Shown one piece after another: positions 34,245-43,197 of a stretch of DNA of 64,000 bases. The notes beneath the pieces are model-generated. The model made no database searches and was not told the origin of the DNA. It was given only the letters and a program-made list of their open reading frames with translations. This DNA comes from Pseudarthrobacter sp. MM222 (lineage in GTDB: Bacteria; Actinomycetota; Actinomycetes; Actinomycetales; Micrococcaceae). Position 1 is the first letter of the stretch. The number at the start of each line of letters is the position of its first letter. Made by a program: the position numbers and the translations under genes. The stretch spans positions 3,472,001 through 3,536,000 of the forward strand of contig NZ_OX352321.1 of NCBI RefSeq assembly GCF_947090775.1. Reading direction: 5' to 3'.

Positions 34245-34661
34245 ATGATGCCCGAGCCGCGGAATGCAGAGTTGTGGAAGATCACGCTCGGCGAACTGGA
34301 CGAGAAGATGGGCGTGAAAATCGTCGAGGAATCGGTCGAGCGCGTCGTTGCGACCATGCCGGTGGAGGGGAACCGGCAGTCATTCGGCCTGCTCCACGGC
34401 GGCGCCTCGCTGGCCGTCGGCGAGGCGGTGGGCTCCTGGGCAGCCGTCATTCACGCCAGTACGCTCGGGAAGACGGCCGTGGGCGTGGACGTCTCGGCCA
34501 CCCACCACAAATCCGCGCGGGAGGGGATCATCACCATCACAGCCACCCCCATTCACCTCGGCGGGACTGTGACCACCCACGAAGTCGTGATCACCAACGA
34601 GGCCGGCCAGCGGCTTTGCACGCTGCGGATCACCAACCTGCTGCTGGACCGCAAGGACTGA
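34245..34661 (+). CDS. Second PaaI/YbdB-type hotdog thioesterase
   Basis: 138 residues, normal length. Active-site strand SFGLLHGGASLAVGEAVGSWAAV with HGG, then VGVDVSATHHKSAREG, the signature of 4-hydroxyphenylacetyl-CoA, DHNA-CoA or enterobactin-type hotdog esterases. AAAGGAGAA precedes ATG 34245; ATG 34248 is also possible. Sharing the paaZ operator argues for a phenylacetate-related substrate. The presence of men genes at 50 kb leaves DHNA-CoA thioesterase as an alternative. Confidence 0.85.
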   Translation: MMPEPRNAELWKITLGELDEKMGVKIVEESVERVVATMPVEGNRQSFGLLHGGASLAVGEAVGSWAAVIHASTLGKTAVGVDVSATHHKSAREGIITITATPIHLGGTVTTHEVVITNEAGQRLCTLRITNLLLDRKD

Positions 34662-34699
34662 GTCCTGGCTTCGCGGGGACGTTCGGCGGAGAGGCGACC

Positions 34700-37336
34700 T
34701 CAGGCTTGGGGCGCCGTCGCCGTCCGCTTGCGCCGGCCCAGCACAAGGAGCGCCGCGCCGAGCAGGAGCGAACCGGCCGCGAGAACGGCCGTCGGCAGGA
34801 TGGAACCGCCCCCGGTATTGGCCAGCTGGCCCGGGGTGCCCGCCGGGAACACGGCGGCCGGCGCCGGCACGGCCGGCTCCGACGGAGCGGCGGGCGCGGC
34901 CGGCTCGGCCTGCGCATTGATAGTGAACGTGGCGAGCAAGGCGTCTGAAGCCACGCCCTCGACCGACTGGCTCGCGGATAGACCGTGAACTCCGGGAGCC
35001 AGTCCCGCCGGGAACGGCAGGCTCCAGCGGCCGCCCTCGGCGGTAGTGGTCCCCGCGGGCGACCCGTCGACTGTGAGCGTCACCTGAGCGCCGTCAAGGC
35101 CGGTCCCCGAGATCGTTCCGGGAAGCGAGGACTGTTCGAACTGTCCGCCTTCGTGGACTGTGGAGACGGCCGGGGCCGGCGGGGCGACGGTGAAGTTACG
35201 GACAGCGAGTGGGCTGTCTGTATGCTGCGGGGCGTTCTGCGCTGCCGTCACCGTGAGCTGGCCGTAGACCGGTTTGCCGGCCAATCCGATGCTCCAGCGG
35301 CCGTCCGGCGAGACCGTGTCCGTTCCGGTGGCGTCGCCGGTAAGCGTCACCGTGAGCCCGGGCGTTCCTGTCCCGTCAATGCGGTCCACACTCTTGAGGG
35401 CAGCTCCCTCGGCGGGGCTGGTGATGACCGGTGCGGCCAGCTCGGAGACCTCGATCGAGAACGAGGCCTTTCCTGACCCGCTGAACCCGTTCACGGTCTC
35501 GGCGGAAAACCGGAGGGGTCCGGTGGACGACGGCGCCGGGAAGGACCAGTTTCCCGAGGCGTCGACCGGAACTTCAACCGGCGGAACAGCGGGATCACCG
35601 GCAATGGTCACGCGGACTTTCGAGTTGGCTGCCACGGCAGAGGCCGGGGCAGCCGGTACGCGGCCGGCGACGGGTTGCCCCGCCGTCACGGTCTGGTCCT
35701 CGGGCGCCAGGAGCTCCGGTTTGTTCAGGAAGAGCTGCAGCTGAACGCCGCCGGGAATCCGGGCAAGGGAGTCTTCCAGTGTTGTTGCGATGGCGAAGTT
35801 TTCGGTGGCCCCCACGCCGTCGCCGGCGGAATGGGTTCCCACGGCAAAGTTGCCGCTGATCCAGGGGCCGCCCGAGTCGCCGCCGCTGGACTGGACATCC
35901 TTGGACAGGAAGCCCCGGAATGCCCGAAGGTCGGCCGGATCAGGGGTGGTGCCCCCGACGACATAGATTCCCAGTTCCTGCACCGTGCCGCAGGACCAGC
36001 CCGTGGTCCGTCCGGAGCGGCACACCTGCTGGCCCTCGAACGGGGCAACCATTCCGATGATCCTGACGGCGGTGGGGCCGGGGTCGGACGCAGGGTCGAC
36101 TGGGTTGCCGGCAGCCCACACGGTCGCGGAAGGCTGGATGTCGATGCCCTTCCGGAGCGATTCGATGACCGCGATGTCAGTTCCGACGTTGCCCGGGTTG
36201 TTCTCGTCGCCGGTGATCCAGGAGCTCTGGTCGCCGCCGAACTGGCTGAAACCGAAGGTGCCGAGTGCCGGGTAGCTGGGAGCCGAGGGGACGGCCGTTC
36301 CGGAGGCAGGGGCCGAGCTCCGCGGCTCGACGCTCGCTCTCTTGGCGTTGCCGTCCTGGGTGCAGTGTCCCGCCGTCAGCACCACCGGCTTGCCGTCGGG
36401 ATCGAAGGCGCCGAATCCGGCCGAGCAGATGGCGTTCGCTTCCGTGACGTAGCCCTGCCCGCCGAAGACGTCCTCCTCGGTGGCAATCGGGGAACCTTTC
36501 TCCAGCGCCACGTTGGCGTAGCGGGCCACGAAGTCGGCCGGCGAAACCTTCCCGGGCGCTGTTCCGGCTGGCGCCGCCTTCGAACCGGCCCCGCCGGCCA
36601 GGACGGCTTCGGCAGACAGTCCGGCCTCGGCCGTGTTCTCTCCCCCGGTGCGGATGATGAAGCGGCCGTCCGAGTAAGCGACCGCCTGGAGTCCGGCGGT
36701 GCCGACCTCGCGGACGAAGGCCTCGAACAGCTGCTCGGTGCTGGAGGCCACAAGCTCGGCCGCCGAGCTCTTGGCCTCAGGCGTGGCGGCCGGCGCTAGC
36801 GGCGTATCCGAGGGAACCGCGGCCGGGGTTGCGGTTGCTGCCGGGGCTGCGGTTGCTGCGGTTGCCGGGACGGTCCCCGGGGCCGCGAGCATGAAATCTG
36901 CCGGGCCCGCCTGGTTCAACTCGTCCACCCGGGACTGCAGTTCGGATCCGGCGCCCTCGACTACGATCCGGCCACCGTTCAGCTTCACCGCGGCGTAGCC
37001 CGGGAGCTTCTGCAGCGACGGCAACGCGTCGGCGGCGCGCTTTGCCTGTTCACCCGCGGCATTGAATTCGCCGAGCGTCATGCCGAGGTCCCGCAGGACG
37101 GCCTGCGCGAGACCGGCATCGCTGGGGGCCGGAGTCGCCGGCGCCGGCGCCTTCGGCGCAGCAGAAGACGCCACCGCCGCCGTCGCGGAGGCCGGCGCCG
37201 TCGCGGAGGCGGACGCCGCCGTCGCGGGTTCCGGATCACCAATGGCGAGCGCCGGAACGGCATTGAACGAGCCGGCCAGGGCAAGGGCGGCAGCCGATAC
37301 TGCCCGCAGGGCCAGCTGAATCTTCGGAGTCTTCAC
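34700..37336 (-). CDS. Secreted S1 (alpha-lytic/streptogrisin-like) serine protease with Ig-like repeats and LAxTG-type wall anchor
   Basis: 878 residues. Signal peptide 1-31 (cut after PALA), Ala-rich linker, pro-region (about 75-145), protease domain about 280-520 with triad H324 (TAGHC), D387 (GTDIAVI) and S488 (GGDSGGPW). Two or three Ig-like beta modules (about 550-800) follow. The C-terminus is GQLANTGGG, a hydrophobic helix and RRKR, a sorting signal of the LAxTG kind used by class E sortases. The GTG start has TAAGGT (37343-37348) 6 bases upstream. Likely a wall-bound extracellular protease. Confidence 0.88.
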   Translation of the reverse strand: MKTPKIQLALRAVSAAALALAGSFNAVPALAIGDPEPATAASASATAPASATAAVASSAAPKAPAPATPAPSDAGLAQAVLRDLGMTLGEFNAAGEQAKRAADALPSLQKLPGYAAVKLNGGRIVVEGAGSELQSRVDELNQAGPADFMLAAPGTVPATAATAAPAATATPAAVPSDTPLAPAATPEAKSSAAELVASSTEQLFEAFVREVGTAGLQAVAYSDGRFIIRTGGENTAEAGLSAEAVLAGGAGSKAAPAGTAPGKVSPADFVARYANVALEKGSPIATEEDVFGGQGYVTEANAICSAGFGAFDPDGKPVVLTAGHCTQDGNAKRASVEPRSSAPASGTAVPSAPSYPALGTFGFSQFGGDQSSWITGDENNPGNVGTDIAVIESLRKGIDIQPSATVWAAGNPVDPASDPGPTAVRIIGMVAPFEGQQVCRSGRTTGWSCGTVQELGIYVVGGTTPDPADLRAFRGFLSKDVQSSGGDSGGPWISGNFAVGTHSAGDGVGATENFAIATTLEDSLARIPGGVQLQLFLNKPELLAPEDQTVTAGQPVAGRVPAAPASAVAANSKVRVTIAGDPAVPPVEVPVDASGNWSFPAPSSTGPLRFSAETVNGFSGSGKASFSIEVSELAAPVITSPAEGAALKSVDRIDGTGTPGLTVTLTGDATGTDTVSPDGRWSIGLAGKPVYGQLTVTAAQNAPQHTDSPLAVRNFTVAPPAPAVSTVHEGGQFEQSSLPGTISGTGLDGAQVTLTVDGSPAGTTTAEGGRWSLPFPAGLAPGVHGLSASQSVEGVASDALLATFTINAQAEPAAPAAPSEPAVPAPAAVFPAGTPGQLANTGGGSILPTAVLAAGSLLLGAALLVLGRRKRTATAPQA

Positions 37337-37342
37337 CCGGCT

Positions 37343-37348
37343 ACCTTA
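37343..37348 (-). promoter_or_regulatory. Leaderless-type -10 box of the S1 protease gene
   Basis: TAAGGT on the minus strand, six bases before GTG 37336. It lies inside the end of the upstream phosphatase gene, so the protease has its own promoter. Confidence 0.45.
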
Positions 37349-38047
37349 TCTGCCCAGGTGGATCCGGATGGCTGTAAGCTCCCGTTCCGTCACGCCGTTG
37401 CGTCGGAGAAACTCCTCCGTCTTCAGGGCGCGGAGAAATCCGAGGAGGCTTTCGCCGCGCTCCTCGAGCAGGGGCCGCAGCACCTCTTCCGGCAGGTAGC
37501 GTTCGTGCGGATGCGGCGTGGCGGACCGCCGGTGATGCTCGTTGATTCCCTGCATTGCGCGCTGGTAGCCGCGCACAATCGCCTCCTCGCTGTCTCCGGC
37601 GAGTTCCTGGAGCATGGCGGCGATCATCCCGCTCCGGTCCCGTCCCGCCGAACAATGGATCACGACGCCGCCGTGCGCCGCCGCGACTGCCTTGAACACC
37701 CCCGCCAACCTGTCGGGGAAAATCCGGGCGTTGTCCGCGTAGGACGCGGGATTGTTCAGGTACGGCCCGCAGATCTGCCGGAACTCGCTGTTCCCGGCGT
37801 CCTCCGTGGGAGCCAGTACGACGTCGAACGCCGCCAGCGTCGCCGCGCTCACCGGCGGGTCGGTCTCCCGGCCCTGCCGCTCCTCCGAGTTTCGAAGGTC
37901 GATGACCGTACGGACGCCCACGTCGAAGGCCTGCCGCCAGCCTGCTTCGGTGAGCCATTCCCGGCGGCCCATGCGGAACACGCCGCCGGCAACATGCCAC
38001 CCGTTCACCGCTCCCTCCCACTGCACGGAACGCCCGGATTCTTCCAT
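37346..38047 (-). CDS. Tyrosine-protein phosphatase (Y_phosphatase3/dual-specificity type)
   Basis: 233 residues. The P-loop HCSAGRDRSG carries the C-x5-R nucleophile signature; VRTVIDLRNSEE and the late LRRNGVTERELTAIRIHLGR are typical of actinobacterial secreted or cytosolic PtpB-like phosphatases. No signal peptide, so cytoplasmic here. It may remove phosphate from tyrosine or phosphoinositide substrates. Runs leftward just upstream of the S1 protease gene. Confidence 0.88.
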   Translation of the reverse strand: MEESGRSVQWEGAVNGWHVAGGVFRMGRREWLTEAGWRQAFDVGVRTVIDLRNSEERQGRETDPPVSAATLAAFDVVLAPTEDAGNSEFRQICGPYLNNPASYADNARIFPDRLAGVFKAVAAAHGGVVIHCSAGRDRSGMIAAMLQELAGDSEEAIVRGYQRAMQGINEHHRRSATPHPHERYLPEEVLRPLLEERGESLLGFLRALKTEEFLRRNGVTERELTAIRIHLGR

Positions 38048-38317
38048 GCCGCCAGCTAATCACAGGCAACCGGGTAGTTGGCATCGGAAAAACAAAGTAG
38101 TGGGGCCGGCTACGCGACCCGGCAAACAAGTATTAACCACCGTGTCCTGCCCTTGGCCCCGCGCGTAATGTGGCCGCATGACTGTCGGGGGCGCGCAAGG
38201 CAGGTACGCTCCGGTGGTCTGTCCGCCAGCGGGATTCCCGGGAGATTCCGTTGGCCGCCGCCGCTCGGTGCGCCCGCTGGATTCTCCCGCTGGACCGGAT
38301 TCAAAGGGGACTCACTC

Positions 38318-39181
38318 ATGAACGACTTGTCATTCGCGCGCTGGTCGGCGCGTTTCGCGGCCGCCGGGGCCGCGCTCGCGCTGGTAGCCGGTTTCACCGC
38401 CGCACCCGCAACCGCCGCGCCGGGCACTTCGCAGGCTCCCCCGCCCGTCTACATCGCCCTGGGCGACTCCTATGCCGCCGGCACAGGCGGCGGGGCGTAC
38501 ATCGCGCCCCCGTCCGGCCTCCCGGGTGAGTGCCTGCAGACCGCGGCGGCCTATCCGGTTCTCCGAAACGCCACGCTTAATCTGGGCTGCGCCGGGGCCA
38601 CCACCCTCGATGTGGCCGCCGTCGCTGAGCGCTATGCCCCGGCCCTGAAGAGCGCCTCGGTGGTAACCGTGACGGTCGGAGGGAACGACGTCGACGCCGT
38701 CCAGTCCGCCGTCGCATGTACGGTCTCGCCCGGCTCGGCTGCCTGCACCGCTGCTCTGTACAACTCCCTCGGGGTGAAGCTTCGCGAATTGCCCGGCAAG
38801 ATCAAGGCCATGCTGGACACCGTCAAGAAGAAGGCACCCCAGGCGCGGATTGTCCTGACCGGGTACCCCCGGCTGTTCACCGTCAGCGCGGCGTTTACGG
38901 CCGAGCAGAACCAGGCGGTCCGGATGATGAATGCGTCCGCCGATCTGCTCAACGCCACTATCGGCTACTCGGCCCTGGTCAACAGGGTCAAGTATGTCAG
39001 CGTCACCGAGCGGTTCACCGGCCACGGAATCGGTTCCGCTGATCCTTGGATCGTTCCGCCGGCGGGACTTTGCGACCCCGCAGTCAATTGCAGTCCGAGC
39101 CCGTTCGATCCCTTCCATCCCACGGCAACCGGCTATTCCCAGGGCTACGCCGCAGCGCTGGCTGCGGCACGGATCCCCTAG
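38318..39181 (+). CDS. Secreted SGNH/GDSL hydrolase
   Basis: 287 residues from ATG 38318 with AAGGGGA upstream. The signal peptide spans about 1-34 (AGAALALVAGFTAAPATA). The SGNH blocks are IALGDSYAAGTG (Ser51), a Gly block, TVGGNDVD (Asn) and DPFHPTATGY (Asp264, His267). Relatives are extracellular lipases or esterases; the substrate is unknown. Cys pairs in the mature domain suggest disulfides. Monocistronic. Confidence 0.9.
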   Translation: MNDLSFARWSARFAAAGAALALVAGFTAAPATAAPGTSQAPPPVYIALGDSYAAGTGGGAYIAPPSGLPGECLQTAAAYPVLRNATLNLGCAGATTLDVAAVAERYAPALKSASVVTVTVGGNDVDAVQSAVACTVSPGSAACTAALYNSLGVKLRELPGKIKAMLDTVKKKAPQARIVLTGYPRLFTVSAAFTAEQNQAVRMMNASADLLNATIGYSALVNRVKYVSVTERFTGHGIGSADPWIVPPAGLCDPAVNCSPSPFDPFHPTATGYSQGYAAALAAARIP

Positions 39182-39190
39182 CCAGGCGCG

Positions 39191-39799
39191 CTAGCGTCGC
39201 CCGGCCAGCCGGAATTCCAGCCCGTTCCGGACCATCGGCCATTCGTGTTCCAGGATGGAAAAGACCACGGTGTCCCGCAGGGCGCCGTCGGCGGAGCGGG
39301 AATGGCTGCGCAGCACGCCGTCCTGCTTGGCCCCGAGCCGTGCGATGGCTTCCCGGGACTGGTGGTTGAGCCAGTGTGTCCGGAACTCGACCGCTGGGCA
39401 GCCCAGCGTGTCGAAGGCGTGCGCCAGCAGCAGCAGCTTGGAGTCCGGGTTGCTGCCGCTGCCGTGCGAGGACGCCGCGTTCCAGGTGGAGCCGATCTCC
39501 ACTCGGGGCGTGTCGGCGTCGATGTTCATGTAGGTGGTCATCCCGATCACCTTGCCCGGGCCTCCGGTGGCCGGATCAACCAACCTCGTGGTGAAGGGGA
39601 GCATGGAGCCGCGTTCCTGGAGAGTCACGCGCCGGCTGATTTCAGCCGCCATCTGTTCGGGTGCGGGGACCCCGGTGTACCAAAGTTTCCACAACTCGCC
39701 GTCCCGGACCGCCTCGACGAGGCCGTCGTGGTGGTCCTCGCGCAGCGGCTCAAGGACGACGTACCTGCCGGTCAGGGTGAGGGGTTCCAGAAAAGTCAC
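39191..39799 (-). CDS. GNAT family N-acetyltransferase
   Basis: 202 residues from GTG 39799. Start LEPLTLTGRYVVLEPLREDHHDGLVEAV and the acyl-CoA motif region TWNAASSHGSGSNPDSKLLLLAHAF, then CPAVEFRTHWLNHQSREAIARLGAKQDGVLR, place it with RimJ/RimL-type enzymes. TAGGCT at 39806-39811 lies 6 bases before the GTG with no ribosome site, a leaderless layout. Substrate unknown. Confidence 0.88.
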   Translation of the reverse strand: MTFLEPLTLTGRYVVLEPLREDHHDGLVEAVRDGELWKLWYTGVPAPEQMAAEISRRVTLQERGSMLPFTTRLVDPATGGPGKVIGMTTYMNIDADTPRVEIGSTWNAASSHGSGSNPDSKLLLLAHAFDTLGCPAVEFRTHWLNHQSREAIARLGAKQDGVLRSHSRSADGALRDTVVFSILEHEWPMVRNGLEFRLAGRR

Positions 39800-39805
39800 T
39801 CCACC

Positions 39806-39811
39806 AGCCTA
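39806..39811 (-). promoter_or_regulatory. Leaderless-type -10 box of the GNAT gene
   Basis: TAGGCT on the minus strand, six bases before GTG 39799. A second TAGGCT at 39833-39838 points the other way, toward the DUF6480 gene. Confidence 0.45.
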
Positions 39812-39919
39812 GGCCAGCCCCGCGCCGCACCGTAGGCTGAAAAGGTCCACCGCCGGATGATGCCGGATAACACCGGCATTCCGGCGGACCGCATCAGCGC
39901 AGCCAGCGAGGGAGTCGAC

Positions 39920-40150
39920 GTGTCAGGACCTAATCCGGATCCGCAGGACGACAAGATCACAGGTCTGGAACCCGGCGGCGGTGTCCCTCCGGGCGAGACA
40001 CCGCCCGGAGAAGGCTCCGTCGCGGGCACGCACGAGCCTACCCAGCGCGGGTCCGGAAAAGGCATGCAGGTCTTTTGGATCGCGGCCATCCTAGGTGGCG
40101 TCCTGCTGTTCCTGCTCTACTTCGTCGGCTACATCGTGGGCCTGCTCTAG
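39920..40150 (+). CDS. DUF6480-type small membrane protein
   Basis: 76 residues from GTG 39920. GAGGGAG ends 6 bases upstream and the conserved block NPDPQDDKITGLEPGGGVPPGETPP begins 4 residues later, so this start is preferred over ATG 39857. One C-terminal membrane helix (MQVFWIAAILGGVLLFLLYFVGYIVGLL). Function unknown; common in Arthrobacter relatives. Confidence 0.75.
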   Translation: MSGPNPDPQDDKITGLEPGGGVPPGETPPGEGSVAGTHEPTQRGSGKGMQVFWIAAILGGVLLFLLYFVGYIVGLL

Positions 40151-40163
40151 CCATAGGGCAGGC
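40140..40163. terminator. Hairpin between convergent DUF6480 and paaH genes
   Basis: GCCTGCTCTA (40140-40149) pairs with TAGGGCAGGC (40154-40163), one wobble, 4-base loop. It covers the DUF6480 stop and touches the paaH stop. Confidence 0.55.
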
Positions 40164-41035
40164 TAGTCGGCCCACTCGAAGAAGCCCTTGCCGGTCTTCC
40201 GGCCCAGCTCGCCGCGTGCCACCTTGTCGCGCAGGATCTGCGGCGGCGCAAAGCGTTCGCCCAGGGTGGAGGCAAGGTATTCCGCGATGCCCAGGCGGAC
40301 GTCGAGGCCCACGATATCCGTGGTCCGCAGCGGGCCGGTGGGGTGCTTGTAGCCAAGCACCATGGCGTTGTCGATGTCCTCGGCCGAGGCCACGCCTTCT
40401 TCCACCATGCGCATCGCCTCAAGGGCGATGGCCACGCCCAGCCTGGAGGACGCGAAGCCCGGGGCGTCTTTGACGACGACGGCGGTCTTGCCGAGCGCCG
40501 CCACCCAGCCACGCGCCGCCCGGGCCAGCTGCTCGGAGGTGTGTTCGCCGAGTACGACCTCGATGAGAGTCGACGCCGGCACCGGGTTGAAGAAGTGCAG
40601 GCCCAGGAAATTCTGCGGCCGCGCCAGTTCGCGGGCCAGCCCGTTGACGGACAACGAGGATGTGTTGGACGCGAGGTAGGCGTCAGCGGCCAGTCGCTCC
40701 TCAATCCCGCGGAGCGACGAAACCTTCAGGTCCCAGTCTTCGGGCACCGCCTCGATGACCAGCTGGCGGTCCTTGAAATCGTCGTAGTCCGCCGTCACGG
40801 ACAGCCGGGAGACCAGCTCATCGAGGGTGGCGCCGGTGGTGCCGCGTTCGATGCTTCTGGCTGCCGCACCCTCTACCCGCTGGCGGGCAGCCCTCGCGGC
40901 TTCCTCGTCCCGCTCCACCACGAGGACGCCGGCCCCGTTGATCAGGAAAGCGTGGGCAATGCCGGCGCCCATGCGGCCGCCGCCCAGCACGCCGACGGTT
41001 GCGGGCAGGTTCGCTGGGATTGCGGTGTCGCTCAT
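40163..41035 (-). CDS. paaH: 3-hydroxyacyl-CoA dehydrogenase
   Basis: 290 residues. NAD motif VGVLGGGRMGAGIAHAF (14-30), the HCDH core NTSSLSVNGLA and GLHFFNPVPASTLIEVV with the catalytic His, and a C-terminal helical domain GPLRTTDIVGLDVRLGIAEYL. It oxidises 3-hydroxyadipyl-CoA in the lower phenylacetate pathway. Last gene of paaJ-paaF-paaH, 5 bases after paaF. Confidence 0.93.
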   Translation of the reverse strand: MSDTAIPANLPATVGVLGGGRMGAGIAHAFLINGAGVLVVERDEEAARAARQRVEGAAARSIERGTTGATLDELVSRLSVTADYDDFKDRQLVIEAVPEDWDLKVSSLRGIEERLAADAYLASNTSSLSVNGLARELARPQNFLGLHFFNPVPASTLIEVVLGEHTSEQLARAARGWVAALGKTAVVVKDAPGFASSRLGVAIALEAMRMVEEGVASAEDIDNAMVLGYKHPTGPLRTTDIVGLDVRLGIAEYLASTLGERFAPPQILRDKVARGELGRKTGKGFFEWAD

Positions 41036-41040
41036 GTCTA

Positions 41041-41853
41041 CTACTTCCGCTCGGAGGTCGTGGAGGGGTTTGTGGCCGACTTCTTATCTGATTTCTTGTC
41101 CAGGAACGCCTGCATGCGGTCAAACTTGGCCTGGGACTCAAAGAGGATGCCCTGGGCGAGCTGGTCGATCAGGGGATGGGACTCCGCGGGGGCGTGGAAG
41201 ACGGACTTGGTGATCCGCACCGCCAGGGGGTCCTGCCGGGCGATCCTGTCGGCGAGGGCGTGGGCTGCGTCCATCAGCTCAGGGGACTCGTGGATCTCCG
41301 TGATGAGGTTGACCGCGAGGGCTCGCTCCGCGCGCAGCACGGCTCCGGCTAGCAGGATTTCCTTGGCCACAGCCTCACCCACCAGCTCCTTGAGCCGCCA
41401 GCTGGCACCGGCCGCGGCCAGGATGCCCAGACCCGTTTCGGGATTGCCGATCCGGACGCCGGGCGTGCCGATCCGGAAGTCCGCGGCGTACGCGAGTTCG
41501 GCGCCCCCACCGAGGCAGTAGCCGTCGAGGGCGGCGATGACCGGCAGCGGAAGCCTGGCGATCCGGACAAAGATGGTGGAGTTGATGCCCTGCAGCGCAT
41601 CGTCGCGGCGGCGTTCGCGGAGCTGGCCGATGTCCGCACCGGAGGCGAAAACGCCGTCCGTACCGGCGATGATGAGCACCTTGGGGACCTGCTCCAGGTA
41701 GGCGCAGACCAGGTGGAGTTCATCGACCATCTGCTGGTCAATGGCGTTGCGGACTTCGGGACGGTTGAGCAGCACCACCAGCCGGTCCGCGCGCTCCTCA
41801 ACCTTCAGGGTGCCGAAGTCGTCCGGGTTGAGCCCCGCGCCGGCGGCCGCCAC
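41041..41853 (-). CDS. paaF: Enoyl-CoA hydratase
   Basis: 270 residues from GTG 41853, which shares one base with the paaJ TAG stop. Both catalytic Glu residues of a true hydratase are present: E119 (GGGAELAYAADF) and E139 (RIGNPETGLG). The oxyanion loop is FASGADIGQL. The usual PGxGG loop reads AAAGASW. It hydrates 2,3-dehydroadipyl-CoA. Lys-rich C-terminus. Confidence 0.9.
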   Translation of the reverse strand: MAAAGAGLNPDDFGTLKVEERADRLVVLLNRPEVRNAIDQQMVDELHLVCAYLEQVPKVLIIAGTDGVFASGADIGQLRERRRDDALQGINSTIFVRIARLPLPVIAALDGYCLGGGAELAYAADFRIGTPGVRIGNPETGLGILAAAGASWRLKELVGEAVAKEILLAGAVLRAERALAVNLITEIHESPELMDAAHALADRIARQDPLAVRITKSVFHAPAESHPLIDQLAQGILFESQAKFDRMQAFLDKKSDKKSATNPSTTSERK

Positions 41854-43082
41854 TAGACCCGCTCCAGCAGCATGGCAGTACCCTGGCCGACACCGATGCA
41901 CATTGTGGCGAGGCCAACGCCAGCATCCTCGCGTTCCATCCGGCCAAGCAGGGTGATGGCGAGCCGCGACCCGCTGGAACCGAGCGGGTGCCCCAGCGAG
42001 ATCGCCCCGCCATCGCGGTTCACGATCTCCGGGTCCAGGCCGAGCCGCCGCATGCTGGCGAGTGACTGGGTGGCGAACGCTTCATTGAGCTCGACGGCGC
42101 CGAGGTCACCGGCGCTGAGGCCGGCCCTGGCGAGCACCTTCTGTGTGGCGGGGACGGGGCCGATGCCCATAATCTCCGGTTCGCAGCCGGCCGAGGCACC
42201 GTCGATTATGCGGGCCCGGGGCGTGAGACCGAAGCGTTTGATCGCGGCTTCGGAGGCCACGATGATCGCGGAAGCACCGTCATTGAGGGTGGACGAGTTT
42301 CCGGCCGTGACAACCGACCCACCGGCAACGACGGGGCGGAGCCCGGCGAGGACGTCCATGGTGGTCCCGGCGCGGGGACCCTCATCGGTATCCACGACGG
42401 TCTCGCCCTTACGGGTCCTGACGGTCACCGGGACGATCTCCCCGGCGAACCGGCCCGCGGCGATGGCGGCGAGGGAACGCTCATGCGAGCGGACCGCGAA
42501 CGCATCGGCGTCCTCGCGGGAGATGCCGTCGATGCGGGCGACCTCCTCGGCCGTCTCCGGCATGGAGTAGGTCATCTTGCCCCCGCGGGCGAGCTCGCCC
42601 TTCTGGAACTGCGGGTTGACGAACCGCCAGCCGATGGAGGTGTCAAATATTTGGCCCGGCTTGGCGAAGGCCGTCTGTGGTTTTTCCTGGACCCACGGGG
42701 CCCGGCTCATGGATTCAACGCCGCCGGCGATCACGATGTCCGCCGCGCCGGACTTGATCATCTGGCTGGCCTGAATGATGGCGCTGAGGCCCGAGGCGCA
42801 CAGCCGGTTCACCGTGATGCCGGGGATGTGCAGGGGCAGCCCGGCCAGGATGGTGGCCATCCTCGCGACGTTGCGGTTTTCCTCTCCGGCGCCGTTGGCG
42901 TTGCCGAGGATCACCTCGTCAATGGCATCCGGGTCGACGCCGGCGCGGGCCACGGCCTCGCGGACCACGAGCGCCGCCAGGTCGTCGGGACGGACGGCGG
43001 AAAGCGCTCCGCCGTAGCGGCCGACGGGCGTGCGGGCCCCGCCCACGAGAAATGCCTGTGGTCCTGCAACTGCTGATGCCAT
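41853..43082 (-). CDS. paaJ: Acetyl-CoA acyltransferase (beta-ketoadipyl-CoA thiolase)
   Basis: 409 residues from ATG 43082 behind AAAGGGTG. Thiolase residues: nucleophile C95 (NRLCASGLSA), H365 (GHPLGSSG) and C395 (MCIGVGQG). It cleaves 3-oxoadipyl-CoA and the C8 intermediate to acetyl-CoA plus succinyl-CoA or shorter product. First gene of a leftward unit. A PaaR-type dyad sits 116 bases upstream of the start, with a weaker half-conserved copy at 43120-43143. Confidence 0.93.
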   Translation of the reverse strand: MASAVAGPQAFLVGGARTPVGRYGGALSAVRPDDLAALVVREAVARAGVDPDAIDEVILGNANGAGEENRNVARMATILAGLPLHIPGITVNRLCASGLSAIIQASQMIKSGAADIVIAGGVESMSRAPWVQEKPQTAFAKPGQIFDTSIGWRFVNPQFQKGELARGGKMTYSMPETAEEVARIDGISREDADAFAVRSHERSLAAIAAGRFAGEIVPVTVRTRKGETVVDTDEGPRAGTTMDVLAGLRPVVAGGSVVTAGNSSTLNDGASAIIVASEAAIKRFGLTPRARIIDGASAGCEPEIMGIGPVPATQKVLARAGLSAGDLGAVELNEAFATQSLASMRRLGLDPEIVNRDGGAISLGHPLGSSGSRLAITLLGRMEREDAGVGLATMCIGVGQGTAMLLERV

Positions 43083-43197
43083 GGGTACACCCTTTCCGCG
43101 ATTAACGTCTCTGTCATCGAAAGCCAAGCGAACGGTCAGTGGCGGCGGCAGGCGCTGGCCGGCGGCGGCGGTCGGCGCTGGCCGGCAAGTGCACTAA

